From assembly GCA_034211275.1 (NCBI GenBank), contig JAXHTF010000045.1, positions 1 to 38,775 of the forward strand: 38,775 bases of DNA, given 5' to 3'. Positions 6,577 to 16,866 of this stretch are shown piece after piece. The notes beneath the pieces were generated by a model. That model was not told the DNA's origin, made no database searches, and was given only the letters and a program-made list of their open reading frames with translations. The position numbers and the translations under genes are program-made. This DNA comes from Acidobacteriota bacterium. Its GTDB lineage: Bacteria > Acidobacteriota > Thermoanaerobaculia > Multivoradales > JAHZIX01. Position 1 is the stretch's first letter. The number at the start of each line of letters is the position of its first letter.

Positions 6577-8201
6577 GTCGCCGCGAAACTCCCAAGGGGA
6601 AGAGCCGCAGGCCGCGAGGGAGAGGCCTGGGAATGCCCGTGCTCCGTCCCAGAAGCATCTTCTTGCTCGGCGCCTTGGCTCTCTGGCTAGCCAGCCCTTC
6701 CATCACTGAGATCCACGCCCAGGAGCCCGACCTGGTGGTGGGCTCGAAGAACTTCGCCGAAAGCCGGCTGCTGGGGGAGCTCTTCGCCCAGCTCATCGAG
6801 GAGCGCACCGAGCTGGCCGTGGAGCGGCGGCTGGGCCTCGCCGGCACCCAGGTGTGCTTCGAAGCGCTACGCACCGGCGCCATCGACCTCTATCCGGAGT
6901 ACACCGGCACCGGCCTGGTGTCGATCTTGGACGCCGACCCCGCCGGCGACGCCACCGCAACCCTCAATCGGGTGCGGCAGCGCTTCCTCCAGCGCTGGGA
7001 TCTGTGGTGGCTGCCACCCCTGGGCTTTGAGAACGCCTACGAGATCGCCGTACCCAAGGTCCTGGCGGAGACCGAAGGATTGCGCACCCTCAGCGACCTG
7101 GTGCCCCTGGCGCCGGAGCTGCGGGCCGGCTTCGGCTATGAATTCGCCAACCGGCCCGACGGCCTGCCGGGGCTGGAGCAGACCTACGGCCTGCGCTTCC
7201 GAAATGTGCAGAATCTGCAGCAGGCGCTCAAGTACCAGGCCGCCGGCAGCGGTGATCTGGATGTCCTCGACGTCTACACCACCGACGGCCGGTTGCTGGT
7301 CCACGATCTGGTGGTGTTGGAGGACGACCGCGGCTTCTTCCCGCCGTACCAAGCGGCACCGCTGATGCGCGGAGAGGCGGTGCGCGAGCATCCGGAGGCG
7401 GTGGCGACCCTGGCACTGCTGGCGGATGCGTTGAGCGAGGAGACCATGCGGGGCCTCAATCTGCGGCTGCAGGAAGAAGGCGCCAGCGAGGCGCAGGTAG
7501 CTCGGGACGCGCTGGTGACGCTGGGACTGGTGGCCGGCGGCGAGGGGGAAGAAATCGAGGAGAGCCGCCGGGCAGGAAGCTTCTGGGGCTATCTGTGGAA
7601 CCAGCGCGCTTCCCTTCTTCAGCGAACCCTCGAGCACCTGGGGCTGGCCGCCGCCGGCGTCGCCTTGGGAGTGCTCATCGCCGTGCCCCTGGGGCTTTGG
7701 CTGGAACGCCGACGGCGCATCGCCGAACCCACCATCCGCGCCGTCGGCATCACCCAGACGGTGCCCTCCATCGCGCTGCTGGCGTTCATGATTCCCCTCT
7801 TTGGAGTCGGCGCCTTGCCGGCGGTAGTGGCGCTGTGGATCTACTCCCTCTTCCCCATCCTGCGCAACACCTACACCGGCGTTCGCGACGCCGATCCCCA
7901 GGCCGTGCAAAGCGCCACCGCCCTGGGTATGACCGACGGCCAGGTGCTGCGCCACATCCGCCTGCCCCTGGCCGCCCCGGTGATCCTCGCCGGCGTGCGC
8001 ACCGCCGCAGTGATCACCGTCGGCACCGCCACCCTCGCCGCCTTCATCGGCGCCGGCGGCCTCGGCGAGCCCATCGTCAGCGGTCTACAGCTCGTGGATA
8101 CCTGGCAGATCCTCTCCGGAGCCCTCCCAGCAGCCCTCCTCGCCCTGTTGGTGGATTCCCTCCTGGCAGGCATCGAGCGCTGGCTGCGCCCCGGAGGCTA
8201 G
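6573..8201 (+). CDS. Osmoprotectant ABC transporter binding-protein/permease fusion
   Basis: 542-residue fusion. After a basic stretch and a signal-like helix (about 21-49) comes an OpuAC-type binding domain (about 52-310), starting LVVGSKNFAESRLLGELFA with the diagnostic YPEYTGTG motif. Residues 330-540 are a ProW-type permease with five or so membrane helices and the coupling segment SATALGMTDGQVLRHIRLP. With the preceding ATPase this makes a complete two-gene importer of quaternary ammonium osmolytes; the exact substrate cannot be read. The binding domain precedes the permease, the reverse of lactococcal OpuABC. The start is GTG 6573, coupled by a 4-nt overlap; an internal ATG at 6633, directly before the signal-like helix, is an alternative. 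Confidence 0.9.
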   Translation: MSRRETPKGKSRRPRGRGLGMPVLRPRSIFLLGALALWLASPSITEIHAQEPDLVVGSKNFAESRLLGELFAQLIEERTELAVERRLGLAGTQVCFEALRTGAIDLYPEYTGTGLVSILDADPAGDATATLNRVRQRFLQRWDLWWLPPLGFENAYEIAVPKVLAETEGLRTLSDLVPLAPELRAGFGYEFANRPDGLPGLEQTYGLRFRNVQNLQQALKYQAAGSGDLDVLDVYTTDGRLLVHDLVVLEDDRGFFPPYQAAPLMRGEAVREHPEAVATLALLADALSEETMRGLNLRLQEEGASEAQVARDALVTLGLVAGGEGEEIEESRRAGSFWGYLWNQRASLLQRTLEHLGLAAAGVALGVLIAVPLGLWLERRRRIAEPTIRAVGITQTVPSIALLAFMIPLFGVGALPAVVALWIYSLFPILRNTYTGVRDADPQAVQSATALGMTDGQVLRHIRLPLAAPVILAGVRTAAVITVGTATLAAFIGAGGLGEPIVSGLQLVDTWQILSGALPAALLALLVDSLLAGIERWLRPGG

Positions 8202-8214
8202 GTCCCCTCCAACC

Positions 8215-8234
8215 CTCAGCGTTCATCGGCTGAG
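8215..8234. terminator. Hairpin between convergent genes
   Basis: CTCAGC-gttcatcg-GCTGAG, a 6-bp stem in the 67-bp space between the transporter stop and the AbiEi-like stop. No T-tract is present, so this is only a weak bidirectional terminator candidate. Confidence 0.35.
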
Positions 8235-8268
8235 TCTCGAGCCAAGACCAGATCCATGAGCTCCCCCT

Positions 8269-8979
8269 CTACCACTGCCGCCAATCTTCCCCCAATTCCT
8301 CAGCTCCGGAATCCTCCGGCACCTCACTCTCGATAGCCTGGTTCTCGGTGGCCTCTCGAGGAAGGGATGAAACCGCCCCCGGAAACGGATCCCCCCGCAG
8401 CGCCGCCACCGCCCGCTCCACCGCCAGCGCCGTCTCGGCTCCCCGGCCGTCGGCAGCTCGGCGTAGGGTCGGAAGATCGAAGGAGTCGCGATCCAGCGCC
8501 CTCTCGAGCACCGCCGGCAGCTCCCCGGCGGAGAGCTCCGGCGCCAGATCGAGGACCGTGCGCAGGGGCCGGGTCACGCGGAATCCGGGCCGCTGGTCCA
8601 GATCCGCGACACTCACCTCGGCTCGGTACAGGCGAGCACCTCGAGCGCGGCGGCGATAGCCCGGCGGAACCGTGAGGTCTACCGCTGCGTCTTCTAGCTC
8701 CGGCAGCAGGCCCCAAAGCCGTGCCGCCGTCCGGTGCGAAACCGCTCCCTCCCCCCGCGCCCACAGCGACCACCGCACCAGCTCGGCATGCTCCCCCTGC
8801 GGGATCTCCGGCAAGCGAAAGAGCCCCCGACCTACCCGCCGCCAATTGCCTACATCGGCGTGGTACTTCTGGCCCTGGTAGGAGTACCCCACCCCCAACG
8901 CCTGCTGGGCGGTGAAATAGCCGGCCTGGCGAAGCGCAAGGTCGAAGAGCTCGCGACGGTGCTGGCCCTGAAGTGACAT
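8269..8979 (-). CDS. AbiEi-like antitoxin-domain protein without partner
   Basis: 236-residue cytoplasmic protein. The N-terminal 50 residues (FDLALRQAGYFTAQQALGVG, then WRRVGRGLFRLP) match the winged-helix start of type IV antitoxin AbiEi-family proteins. A domain of about 120 residues follows, with VSHRTAARLWGL and LDLAPELSAGELPAVLERALD, as in stand-alone members of this group. No AbiEii nucleotidyltransferase toxin lies on either side, so a working toxin-antitoxin pair is not supported; a DNA-binding regulator or nuclease-related protein is equally possible. The acidic C-terminus (about 215-236) is low complexity. No ribosome site precedes the ATG; a TAGAAT box lies 9 nt upstream. Confidence 0.75.
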   Translation of the reverse strand: MSLQGQHRRELFDLALRQAGYFTAQQALGVGYSYQGQKYHADVGNWRRVGRGLFRLPEIPQGEHAELVRWSLWARGEGAVSHRTAARLWGLLPELEDAAVDLTVPPGYRRRARGARLYRAEVSVADLDQRPGFRVTRPLRTVLDLAPELSAGELPAVLERALDRDSFDLPTLRRAADGRGAETALAVERAVAALRGDPFPGAVSSLPREATENQAIESEVPEDSGAEELGEDWRQW

Positions 8980-9416
8980 GGCGCCACAATTCTACAAGAG
9001 ATTTTTAGTTTTCTGCTATCAGGCAACAAAAAAATGAAATCACGAGGCGAGACAGCTGCTCAACCGGAGAAACGCGAGAGTTGAGCCCCGAAAGGGAGAC
9101 TCCTCGGGGACCAGAAGAAACCGCTCGAGCCGACGAATGCTCTCGCCGCAACAACAGAATCACCGATTTATCTGTCTTCAAAGAATGCGCGAACGGCAAC
9201 TAGTGAGAAAAGCATCCTCGAAGAATGGGTAGTCCCGCTGGGCCGCTCTTGTTGGGGCGCGCTCCTTAGGGCGCCGCCCAGGAGCTTCGGGAGGACACCT
9301 AGGGATCCCATGAAGGCCGTCCCGAGGGCCTCGCCGAAGAGAGCGCCCCCCGGGAGCGGGTTCCGAGGACCCAGCGTCTCAGTCTAGAGGCTTGGCATTT
9401 TGGCCGGAGGCAAAGC
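8980..9416. other. 437-bp gene-free interval, AT-rich at its left end
   Basis: No gene is supported; a 64-codon minus-strand frame (9005-9199) has no ribosome site or recognisable motif. The left 60 bp are AT-rich with A and T runs. One hairpin is visible, CCCCGA ... TCGGGG (9086-9109), with an inner GGAG/CTCC pair. The right half is GC-rich and leads to the GGAGG ribosome site of the next gene. Confidence 0.5.
8989..8994 (-). promoter_or_regulatory. -10 box TAGAAT close to the AbiEi-like start
   Basis: TAGAAT, then 9 nt, then ATG. The expected start site is 2-3 nt before the ATG, giving a near-leaderless mRNA. The sequence upstream is locally AT-rich, unlike the rest of the window. The -35 is not clear. 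Confidence 0.45.
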
Positions 9417-9947
9417 GTGCATCGGTTTCTGAAGAACAGCTCCTCGGCATCCATACCGTCGGCCCTCGCCGGTGGCTGGAAGCTGGCAGCGCTAGGGGCC
9501 GCCCTCGCTCTGGGCTGGGTGGCTCTCGTTCCCACCTCGCAGATATCGGCGGTGACCCGAGGGATGCAGCTGCTGCTCTCGCTGCCGGCGGTCTGGGCGC
9601 TCGCCGGACTGGTAGTCACCGTCGCCGCCTGGGACCGATGGCTCCGGGGATCGTCGAGGGAATCGAATCTCTTCGCCCTGCACCAATCGGAGCCTCCCTC
9701 TCGAGCGGAACCGGCATCCAAGCCCGGCCGCCGCGAGAAACGACGGCCTTCCCGGACCCCCAAGACGTCCTCCCGAGCCCCCAAGGCACGGCCCCGGGCG
9801 ACGCCGCCGCGATGCCCCGACTGCGGTACTCCCAGCTTGCTGGTGGATGCCCCCGCGGACTCGGAGCCCGGCCTGGCCGGCACCGAACAACCCCCGGATT
9901 GGACCTGTCCCGGCTGCGCCGCCACCGGCCACCGCAGCGGCGGCTAG
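9417..9947 (+). CDS. Small membrane protein with C-terminal zinc ribbon
   Basis: 176-residue protein I do not recognise by family. It has two predicted membrane helices (about 18-38 and 52-70), then a long basic Arg/Ser/Pro-rich cytoplasmic stretch (about 78-132). The C-terminus has CPDCG and, about 30 residues later, CPGC, which would form a zinc ribbon. The start is GTG with a strong GGAGG 6 nt upstream, which is the best argument that this frame is real rather than the opposite-strand frame. Its stop shares a CTAG with the convergent gpmI stop. Function unknown; a membrane-tethered nucleic-acid or protein adaptor is possible. Confidence 0.65.
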   Translation: MHRFLKNSSSASIPSALAGGWKLAALGAALALGWVALVPTSQISAVTRGMQLLLSLPAVWALAGLVVTVAAWDRWLRGSSRESNLFALHQSEPPSRAEPASKPGRREKRRPSRTPKTSSRAPKARPRATPPRCPDCGTPSLLVDAPADSEPGLAGTEQPPDWTCPGCAATGHRSGG

Positions 9948-11668
9948 CCCTTCAACAGGGAGCAGCCGGCCATGGCGGAAGGCTGCTCCAGCTGCATCAG
10001 CTCCAAGATCGTCGGGAAGACATCCGCTAGCCGGCCGCCCTCCCGCAGCCCCGGCGAGGGCTTCTCCGGGCTGCCCGTGGCCTGATCCCGGCGGTGGGGG
10101 TCGACGACGATGAGCTCGACGTCGTAAGTGGTGTGGGCGGTGTGGGGTGCCTCGGTCTCCGGATCCCACATCTGCTCCGAATTGCCGTGGTCCGCCGTCA
10201 CGATCAGCTTGCCGCCGTGCTCCACCGTGGCGTCGACGATGGCCCCGACCATCTCGTCCACCACCTCCGCCGCCCGGATCGCCGCCGGCAGCTTGCCGGT
10301 GTGGCCCACCATGTCGGTGTTGGCGAAGTTGACCAGGATGAAGTCCTCGCAATCCTCCGCCACGATGCGTTCCAGCACCGCATCGCAGACCTCCTGGGCG
10401 CTCATTTCGGGCTTCAGATCGTAGGTGGCCACCCGCGGCGACTGGGCCATGGAGCGGGACTCGCCGGGGAAGGGCTCGTCGCGATAGTCGTTGAAGAAGA
10501 AGGTGACGTGGGGGAATTTCTCCGTTTCGGCGCAGCGGAATTGCCGCAGCCCCAGCCGCGATAGATAGGCACCGCCAATGTCCTCGAGCTTCGGAGGCTT
10601 GGGGAAGGCCACCTCCACGAAGGGCCCGAGCTCCTCCTGATAAGCGGTCATGGTGACGTAGGTGAGATCGAGGCGCGGACCGCGGTCGAAACCCCGCTCG
10701 CCGGAGTCCGGGGAAGCCTTTACGTGGCCATAGAAATCCTCGAAGACGAAAGCCTGGCTGAGCTCCCGAGGCCGGTCGCCGCGGTAGTTGACGAAGATCA
10801 CCGTGTCGCCGTCGCTCACCCGCGACGCCGCCACCGCCGCCGAATCGGCGCCGACGGTCCGCGGGGTGATGAACTCATCCCCCTGCTGGCTGCCTCCGGT
10901 GGGATGGTCGTAGTAGTCCTGCACCGCCGCCGGCGCCGAGTCGAAGCGGGGGACCGCGACCTCGTCCTCACCCGTCGAGCGTCCCGTCAAACAATCGTAG
11001 GCGCGCTGCACCCGCTCCCAGCGGTTGTCCCGATCCATGGCCCAATAGCGGCCGCACACCGTGGCCACCCGGCCCACCCCCAGGTCGGCGCATCGCTCCT
11101 CCACCTGCCGCACATACTCAGCGCCGGTGAAGGGACCGGTGTCCCGGCCGTCGGTGAAGAGATGGACGAAGACCGCCTCCGCTCCTTGGCGCCGGCAGAG
11201 CTCGAGGGTTCCGTAGAGGTGGTCGAGGAGGCCATGGACGCCAGCGTCGGAAGCGATGCAGAAGAGATGCACGGCAGCATCCCGGTCCCGGGCCTTCTGC
11301 ACTGCCTGCACCAGCACGTGGTTGTCGAAGAAGCTGCCGTCGCGGATGGCCTTGGTGATGCGCACCGATTCCTGGTCCACGATGCGCCCGGCCCCGAGGT
11401 TCTGATGCCCCACCTCGCTGTTGCCCATGGTTCCCTCGGGCAGCCCCACGTCCTCCCCGCTGGTCTTGATCAGGGTCCAGGGGTACTCCCGCAACAGCGC
11501 ATCACAGCGCGGGGTCTCGGCCTGCAGAATGGCGTTGAAGGCATTGTGCTCGGGATGTGGGTTGCGGCCCCAACCGTCGCGCACGATGAGCACTACCGGT
11601 TTGGGATGGTTGGGGGCCTTGGGGCGGTGTTCCCGGGCTGCAGATGAGTCGGGCGATGCTTGAGACAT
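9944..11668 (-). CDS. gpmI: 2,3-bisphosphoglycerate-independent phosphoglycerate mutase
   Basis: Cytoplasmic glycolytic/gluconeogenic enzyme that interconverts 3- and 2-phosphoglycerate through a phosphoserine, needing two metal ions (usually Mn). It has 574 residues. The alkaline-phosphatase-superfamily motifs are all present: VLIVRDGWG with metal ligand Asp31, GNSEVGH with nucleophile Ser84, TDGRDTGPFTG, NYRGDRPRELSQAF, FANTDMVGHTG and IVTADHGNSEQM. It is longer than the usual ~510, with about 24 extra N-terminal residues and small internal additions. ATG 11668 is supported by AGGAGG 10 nt upstream; the frame stays open further upstream but looks non-coding there. Divergent from the hydrolase/ABC trio; convergent with the zinc-ribbon gene, sharing CTAG at the stops. 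Confidence 0.95.
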   Translation of the reverse strand: MSQASPDSSAAREHRPKAPNHPKPVVLIVRDGWGRNPHPEHNAFNAILQAETPRCDALLREYPWTLIKTSGEDVGLPEGTMGNSEVGHQNLGAGRIVDQESVRITKAIRDGSFFDNHVLVQAVQKARDRDAAVHLFCIASDAGVHGLLDHLYGTLELCRRQGAEAVFVHLFTDGRDTGPFTGAEYVRQVEERCADLGVGRVATVCGRYWAMDRDNRWERVQRAYDCLTGRSTGEDEVAVPRFDSAPAAVQDYYDHPTGGSQQGDEFITPRTVGADSAAVAASRVSDGDTVIFVNYRGDRPRELSQAFVFEDFYGHVKASPDSGERGFDRGPRLDLTYVTMTAYQEELGPFVEVAFPKPPKLEDIGGAYLSRLGLRQFRCAETEKFPHVTFFFNDYRDEPFPGESRSMAQSPRVATYDLKPEMSAQEVCDAVLERIVAEDCEDFILVNFANTDMVGHTGKLPAAIRAAEVVDEMVGAIVDATVEHGGKLIVTADHGNSEQMWDPETEAPHTAHTTYDVELIVVDPHRRDQATGSPEKPSPGLREGGRLADVFPTILELMQLEQPSAMAGCSLLKG

Positions 11669-11869
11669 GCTGGCGAATCCTCCTGGACTTGAAGCTCTTA
11701 CTTCGAAGCATCGAGGCTCGAAGTTTCCAGTACCAAGTAGAACACGAGGCGGCGCCGAGGGGCGGGGCCAATCCGAGCCAACGGTTAAGATCTCGCAGCT
11801 TCGAACGTCTGCTGGGTTGGAACCCGATTCTCCGACTCTGCTCTCCCGGCAGCTGCGCGTCCGCTCCCC
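11669..11869. other. Divergent intergenic region between gpmI and hydrolase operon
   Basis: 201 bp. Toward gpmI it holds the AGGAGG site and a CTTCGA...TCGAAG inverted repeat (11701-11723) that would lie in the gpmI leader. Toward the hydrolase there is TAAGAT (11786-11791) as a -10 candidate about 78 nt before the ATG. The hydrolase itself has no clear ribosome site. Confidence 0.35.
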
Positions 11870-13038
11870 ATGGCCAACCGATTCACTCCATCCCGCCGCT
11901 CCCCCATCCGTCGCCGAGCCACGGCCGTGGGGGTCGGCCTGATCGCGCTGCTCCTGATGGGCCTCGGCGGCTGGCTCGGAGGACTCTGGCAGGAGCAGCA
12001 AAGCAGTGCCGGCCACCCCCAGACTCCCCAGCCACCCTTCCCCTACTCCCAACGAGAAGTGACCTTCTCCAGCGGCGGCGTCGAGCTCGCCGGCGCGGTG
12101 ACGGTACCGCAAGGCGATGGCCCGTTTCCGGGGGTGGTGCTGCTCTCCGGTGCCGGCCCCCAGGATCGGGACGGCACCCTCGCCGGCCACCAGCGCTATC
12201 TGGTGCTGGCGGACGCTCTGACCCGCGCCGGCGTCGCCGTGCTGCGCTATGACGACCGCGGCACCGGAGGCTCCGGCGGTGAATTGCTGGAAGCGCGCTT
12301 TGAAGACCTCGCCGCCGAGGCCGGCGCGGCGGTAGAGCTACTCCGAGAGCAACCGAAGATCGATCCCGGGCGGGTCGGGCTCCTCGGCGCCAGCCAGGGC
12401 AGCCTCGTCGCCGGCCTGGCAGCCCGGGAGGATCCACGGCTGGCCTTCTTGGTCTTGCTCTCGCCCCCCGCCCTGCCGGGCCATGAGGTGTGGGTCGAGC
12501 AGCAGCTGCGGGTTGCCCAGGCCGAGGGCGCCGAGGCCTCGGACCTGGAAGTAATGGAGCTCCTCCTGCTCACCGCTTTCGAGCTCCGCACCGCCGACCT
12601 CCCCGAAGCCGAGAAGCACCAAAGCCTGGAGCAGGTGGTCGAGAATCTCGAGCAGCTGCAGGCCGGCACCGGGCTCCAGCTGGCCGCCGGAGCGCGCCGG
12701 AGGATCTTGGTGCAGGCCCTCCTTTCTCGGCAGATGGAAGACGCCCTCTACTACGATCCGCGGCCGGTTCTGGAGGAGCTCCGGCTGCCGGTACTGGCGC
12801 TCTATGGCTCGAAAGATCTCCAGGTCCCGCCGTCGGTCCACGCTCCGGACCTGCGAACGGCCCTCGCCGACAACCCGCGAGCCACCGTCGAGGTGATCCC
12901 CGGTCTCAATCACCTGCTCCAACCCTCCACCACCGGCCGCCCGTCGGAGTACGCCCGGCTGGAAGTCACCCTCGCACCGAAGGTTCTCGAGCGGGTCTCC
13001 CGATGGATCCTCGACCACTCTCACCCGCAGGATCGGCC

Positions 13039-13042
<4 letters not shown>
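11870..13042 (+). CDS. Membrane-anchored alpha/beta hydrolase
   Basis: 390-residue serine hydrolase of the dienelactone-hydrolase/serine-aminopeptidase type. An N-terminal basic segment and one helix (about 19-43) anchor it in the inner membrane, facing the periplasm. The catalytic fold follows: GVVLLSGAGPQDRDG (oxyanion region), YDDRGTGGSGG, nucleophile Ser in GASQGS, acid in YGSKDLQVPP and His in GLNHLLQP. It shares the ATGA stop/start with the ABC ATPase downstream (13039-13042), so it is the first gene of a three-gene coupled operon. Substrate unknown; the operon suggests it acts on something the exporter handles. No Shine-Dalgarno sequence precedes the ATG. Confidence 0.85.
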
Positions 13043-13997
<955 letters not shown>

Positions 13998-14001
<4 letters not shown>

Positions 14002-14780
14002 GGGCATTCTTCCAACTGCTCATCGCCGAAGCCCTCAAGCTACGTCGCACCCCGGCGCTGCTGCTCACCTTGATCTTGCCCTACACGGTGGTCTTGGCCT
14101 TCTTCCTCTTCGCCCGCATCGAGGGCCACCGATTCCTCACCGGTGCCGACGCCGACCCTTGGAGCTGGCTGGCGGAGGCCTGCCTGGGGGCCTGGACCTC
14201 CCTCTTCCTGCCCCTGGCGGTCTTCCTGCTGGCGGCGCTGGTGGCGTCGGTGGAGCATCGTTCCCGGGGCCTGCGCTTGCTCTTCACTCTGCCGGTGCCG
14301 CGCTGGCAAATCGCCGCCGCCAAGCACTTGGTGGTGCTGGCGCTGGTGGGGCTGAGCTTCCTGCTCCTGGCCCTGGGGATTGCGCTGGCGGGGATCGCCC
14401 TGCGCTGGGCGTCTCCGGAGCTGGGCTTCGATCAACCCGTACCGTGGGGAGCGCTGCTGCTGACCTGTCTGTGGGGCTGGCTCGCCACCACCTTCTTCTG
14501 CACCCTCGCCACCGCCGTCAGCCTCGCCCGGAGCAGCTTCGTGCTGCCAGTGACCGCCGGCTTCCTCGCCACCATCCTCCTGCTCATCTTGCGGGCCACC
14601 GACCCGGCCCTGGCCCTCTACCACCCCGCCGCCTACGCCGTCGAAGCCACGGATTCTCTGGTCTCTTTCGGCCGGCCGGCCACCACCCTCGGCCTGCGCT
14701 GGGCGCTGGTGGGATTGGGGACGGGCATTCTCTTCGCCCTCGCCGCCGGCTGGGCGTGGGTGCGGGGAGACGTGGATTGA
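13998..14780 (+). CDS. ABC-2 family transporter permease
   Basis: 260-residue integral membrane protein with about six helices (around 15-40, 60-85, 105-130, 150-175, 180-200, 230-255). It follows its ATPase with a 4-nt overlap. The start MRAFFQLLIAEALKLRRTPALLL has the amphipathic interface helix usual for lantibiotic-protection and ABC2_membrane_4 permeases. With the ATPase it forms a half-size exporter, working as a dimer. The cargo is not evident. Confidence 0.88.
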
Positions 14781-14785
14781 GCTAG

Positions 14786-14813
14786 CGCCCCGTCGTCACC
14801 GCCCCGTCGTCAG
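14786..14813. repeat. Two-copy 14-bp tandem repeat at a convergent gene junction
   Basis: CGCCCCGTCGTCAC (14786-14799) is followed directly by CGCCCCGTCGTCAG (14800-14813). The second copy contains the uup stop codon. Confidence 0.8.
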
Positions 14814-16732
14814 CGTCCCGCCGCCTCCGCCAACGCCTCCACCTCTTCCCAGCGCTCGTAGGCGGCTTCGATCTCCCCCTCCAGCTCCGCCAGGCGGGCG
14901 TTGGCCTTGGCCAGAGCCTCGGCATGATCGCCCTGGTAGAAGTCGGGGTCGGCAAGGCTGGCGTGGAGATCGGATTGCTTGGCCTCCAGCTCCTCGATGC
15001 GGCCCGGTAGGGTCTCCAGATCGTGGCGCTCGCGGTTGCTGAGCTTGCGGCGGCCGCCGGCGTGAGCCTTCTCCCCAGCGGCCTTGGCAGTGGCGGGTTT
15101 GGCGGCGCTCTTCTTCGTCCCGCCGGGGTCCTCCGGCGCCGTCGAAGGTCGCTGCACCAACCAATCCTCGTAGCCGCCGGCGTACTCCCCGACCCGGCCG
15201 TCGCCCTCCATCACCAGGGTCTGGGTCACCACGTTGTCGAGGAAGGCACGGTCGTGGCTGACCAGCAGCAGGGTGCCCTCGAATTCCACCAGCAGCGCCT
15301 CCAGTAGCTCCAGGGTCTCGACGTCCAGATCGTTGGTGGGCTCGTCCATCACCAGCAGGTTGAAGGGACGGGTGAAGAGGCGGGCCAGGAGCAGGCGGTT
15401 GCGCTCGCCGCCGGAGAGGGAATTGACCGGGCTGCGGGTCTGGGCCGGCGGGAAGAGGAAGTCCTGGAGGTAGCTGATGACGTGGCGGGTCTTGCCGCCG
15501 ACGGTGACCTTGTCGTTGCCGTTGGCCACGTTGTCCGCCACCGAGCGCTCCTCGTCCAAGGCTTCGCGGTGCTGGTCGAAATAGGCCAGCTCCAGCCGCG
15601 AGCCGTGACGCACCTTGCCTTCCTGGGGCTCCAGCTGTTGGAGCAGCAGCCGCAGAAGGGTCGTCTTGCCGGAACCGTTGGGGCCGAGGATGCCCACCTT
15701 GTCGCCGCGCAGGATGGTGGTGGAGAAGTCCTTCACCAGTGGCTTGTCCTCGTAGCCGAAGCTCACCCCCTGGGCCTCGATGACGATCTTGCCGGAGCGC
15801 TCGGCGTCGTCGATGCGCAGCCGCGCCTGGCCGGTCACCGCCTGCCGCCGGCGGCGCTCCTCGCGCATCTGCTGGAGGGCCCGCACACGGCCCTCGTTGC
15901 GGGTGCGCCGCGCCTTGATGCCCTGCCGGATCCACGCCTCCTCCTCCGCCAGCCGCTTGTCGAAGCGGGCGTTGTGGGCCGCCTCCACCTCCAGGCGGTG
16001 GGCTTTGGCTTCGAGATAGCGCTGGTAGTCACCGGGCCAGTCGGTGAGCTCACCGCGGTCGAGCTCGAGGATGCGGGTGGCCAGATTCTTCAGGAAGGTG
16101 CGGTCGTGGGTGATGAAGATGAGGGCGCCGGAGAACCCTTGGAGGAGCTCTTCGAGCCAGGCGATGGCGGGCAGATCGAGGTGGTTGGTGGGCTCGTCGA
16201 GGAGCAGCAGATCCGGCTCCGCCACCAGCGCCCGCCCCAGCAGCACCCGCCGTTTGAGGCCGCCGGAGAGGGTCTCGAAGCGCGCCTCCGCCGGCAGGGC
16301 CAGCCGCGAGATCACCGTCTCCACCCGCTGCTCCAACGCCCAGGCGCCCTCCGCCTCGATGCGCTGCTGGAGCCGCTGCAACTTGGCCAGGTCGGCGTCG
16401 CCGCCCAGGTGGTGGCTCAGGTGGTAATACTCCGCCAACAGCTTGCCCAGCTCCGCCAGCCCACCGGCCACCACGTCGAAAACCTCCCCCTCGAGATCCT
16501 GGGGCACCTCCTGAGCCAGTCGCGTCACCCGGGTCCCCGGCGAGGTCACCACCTCGCCGGCATCGGGCACCAGGTCGCCGGAGAGCACCTTGAGCAAGGT
16601 CGACTTCCCCGACCCGTTGCGCCCCACCAACGCCACCCGCTCCCCGGCCTCGACGTGGAAACCCACGCCGTCCAGCAGCGGCGCCTCGGTGCCGAAGGCG
16701 AGGGTCACCTCTTTGACGCCGATCACCGCCAC
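14810..16732 (-). CDS. uup: ABC-F family ATPase (Uup type)
   Basis: 640-residue soluble protein with two ATP-binding domains and no membrane part. Domain 1 has [27 protein letters not shown] and [13 protein letters not shown]; domain 2 has [27 protein letters not shown] and [20 protein letters not shown]. The linker between them is the basic P-site tRNA-interaction motif region (around 240-300). The C-terminal 100 residues are a charged coiled coil after an Ala/Lys/Gly-rich hinge, the hallmark of Uup. Uup proteins act on ribosomes or branched DNA intermediates. The start is GTG with AGGAG 7 nt upstream. Confidence 0.93.
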   Translation of the reverse strand: MAVIGVKEVTLAFGTEAPLLDGVGFHVEAGERVALVGRNGSGKSTLLKVLSGDLVPDAGEVVTSPGTRVTRLAQEVPQDLEGEVFDVVAGGLAELGKLLAEYYHLSHHLGGDADLAKLQRLQQRIEAEGAWALEQRVETVISRLALPAEARFETLSGGLKRRVLLGRALVAEPDLLLLDEPTNHLDLPAIAWLEELLQGFSGALIFITHDRTFLKNLATRILELDRGELTDWPGDYQRYLEAKAHRLEVEAAHNARFDKRLAEEEAWIRQGIKARRTRNEGRVRALQQMREERRRRQAVTGQARLRIDDAERSGKIVIEAQGVSFGYEDKPLVKDFSTTILRGDKVGILGPNGSGKTTLLRLLLQQLEPQEGKVRHGSRLELAYFDQHREALDEERSVADNVANGNDKVTVGGKTRHVISYLQDFLFPPAQTRSPVNSLSGGERNRLLLARLFTRPFNLLVMDEPTNDLDVETLELLEALLVEFEGTLLLVSHDRAFLDNVVTQTLVMEGDGRVGEYAGGYEDWLVQRPSTAPEDPGGTKKSAAKPATAKAAGEKAHAGGRRKLSNRERHDLETLPGRIEELEAKQSDLHASLADPDFYQGDHAEALAKANARLAELEGEIEAAYERWEEVEALAEAAGR

Positions 16733-16851
16733 GACGGGCTCCTGGGGGGACGAGCAGGGGACTGGAGAATCTTCGAGCTCAGCATGCCGAATTCATATCA
16801 GAGATCCGGCCTGCGGGTGTGCTCTCCCGGGTCACTTCCACCCCCTTTGGC

Positions 16852-16860
16852 TGCTAGCAT
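16852..16860 (+). promoter_or_regulatory. Extended -10 (TGC-TAGCAT) of the aminotransferase gene
   Basis: TGC followed by TAGCAT, then CCGGCC and the ATG. The 6-nt gap is the same as at pcnB and predicts transcription from the A of the ATG. No ribosome site is present. Part of a recurring pattern in this window. Confidence 0.5.
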
Positions 16861-16866
16861 CCGGCC

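Noticed and set aside
8269-9199. A complete AbiE toxin-antitoxin system
   Set aside because: No nucleotidyltransferase toxin is encoded on either side; the 64-codon frame at 9005-9199 has no family features.
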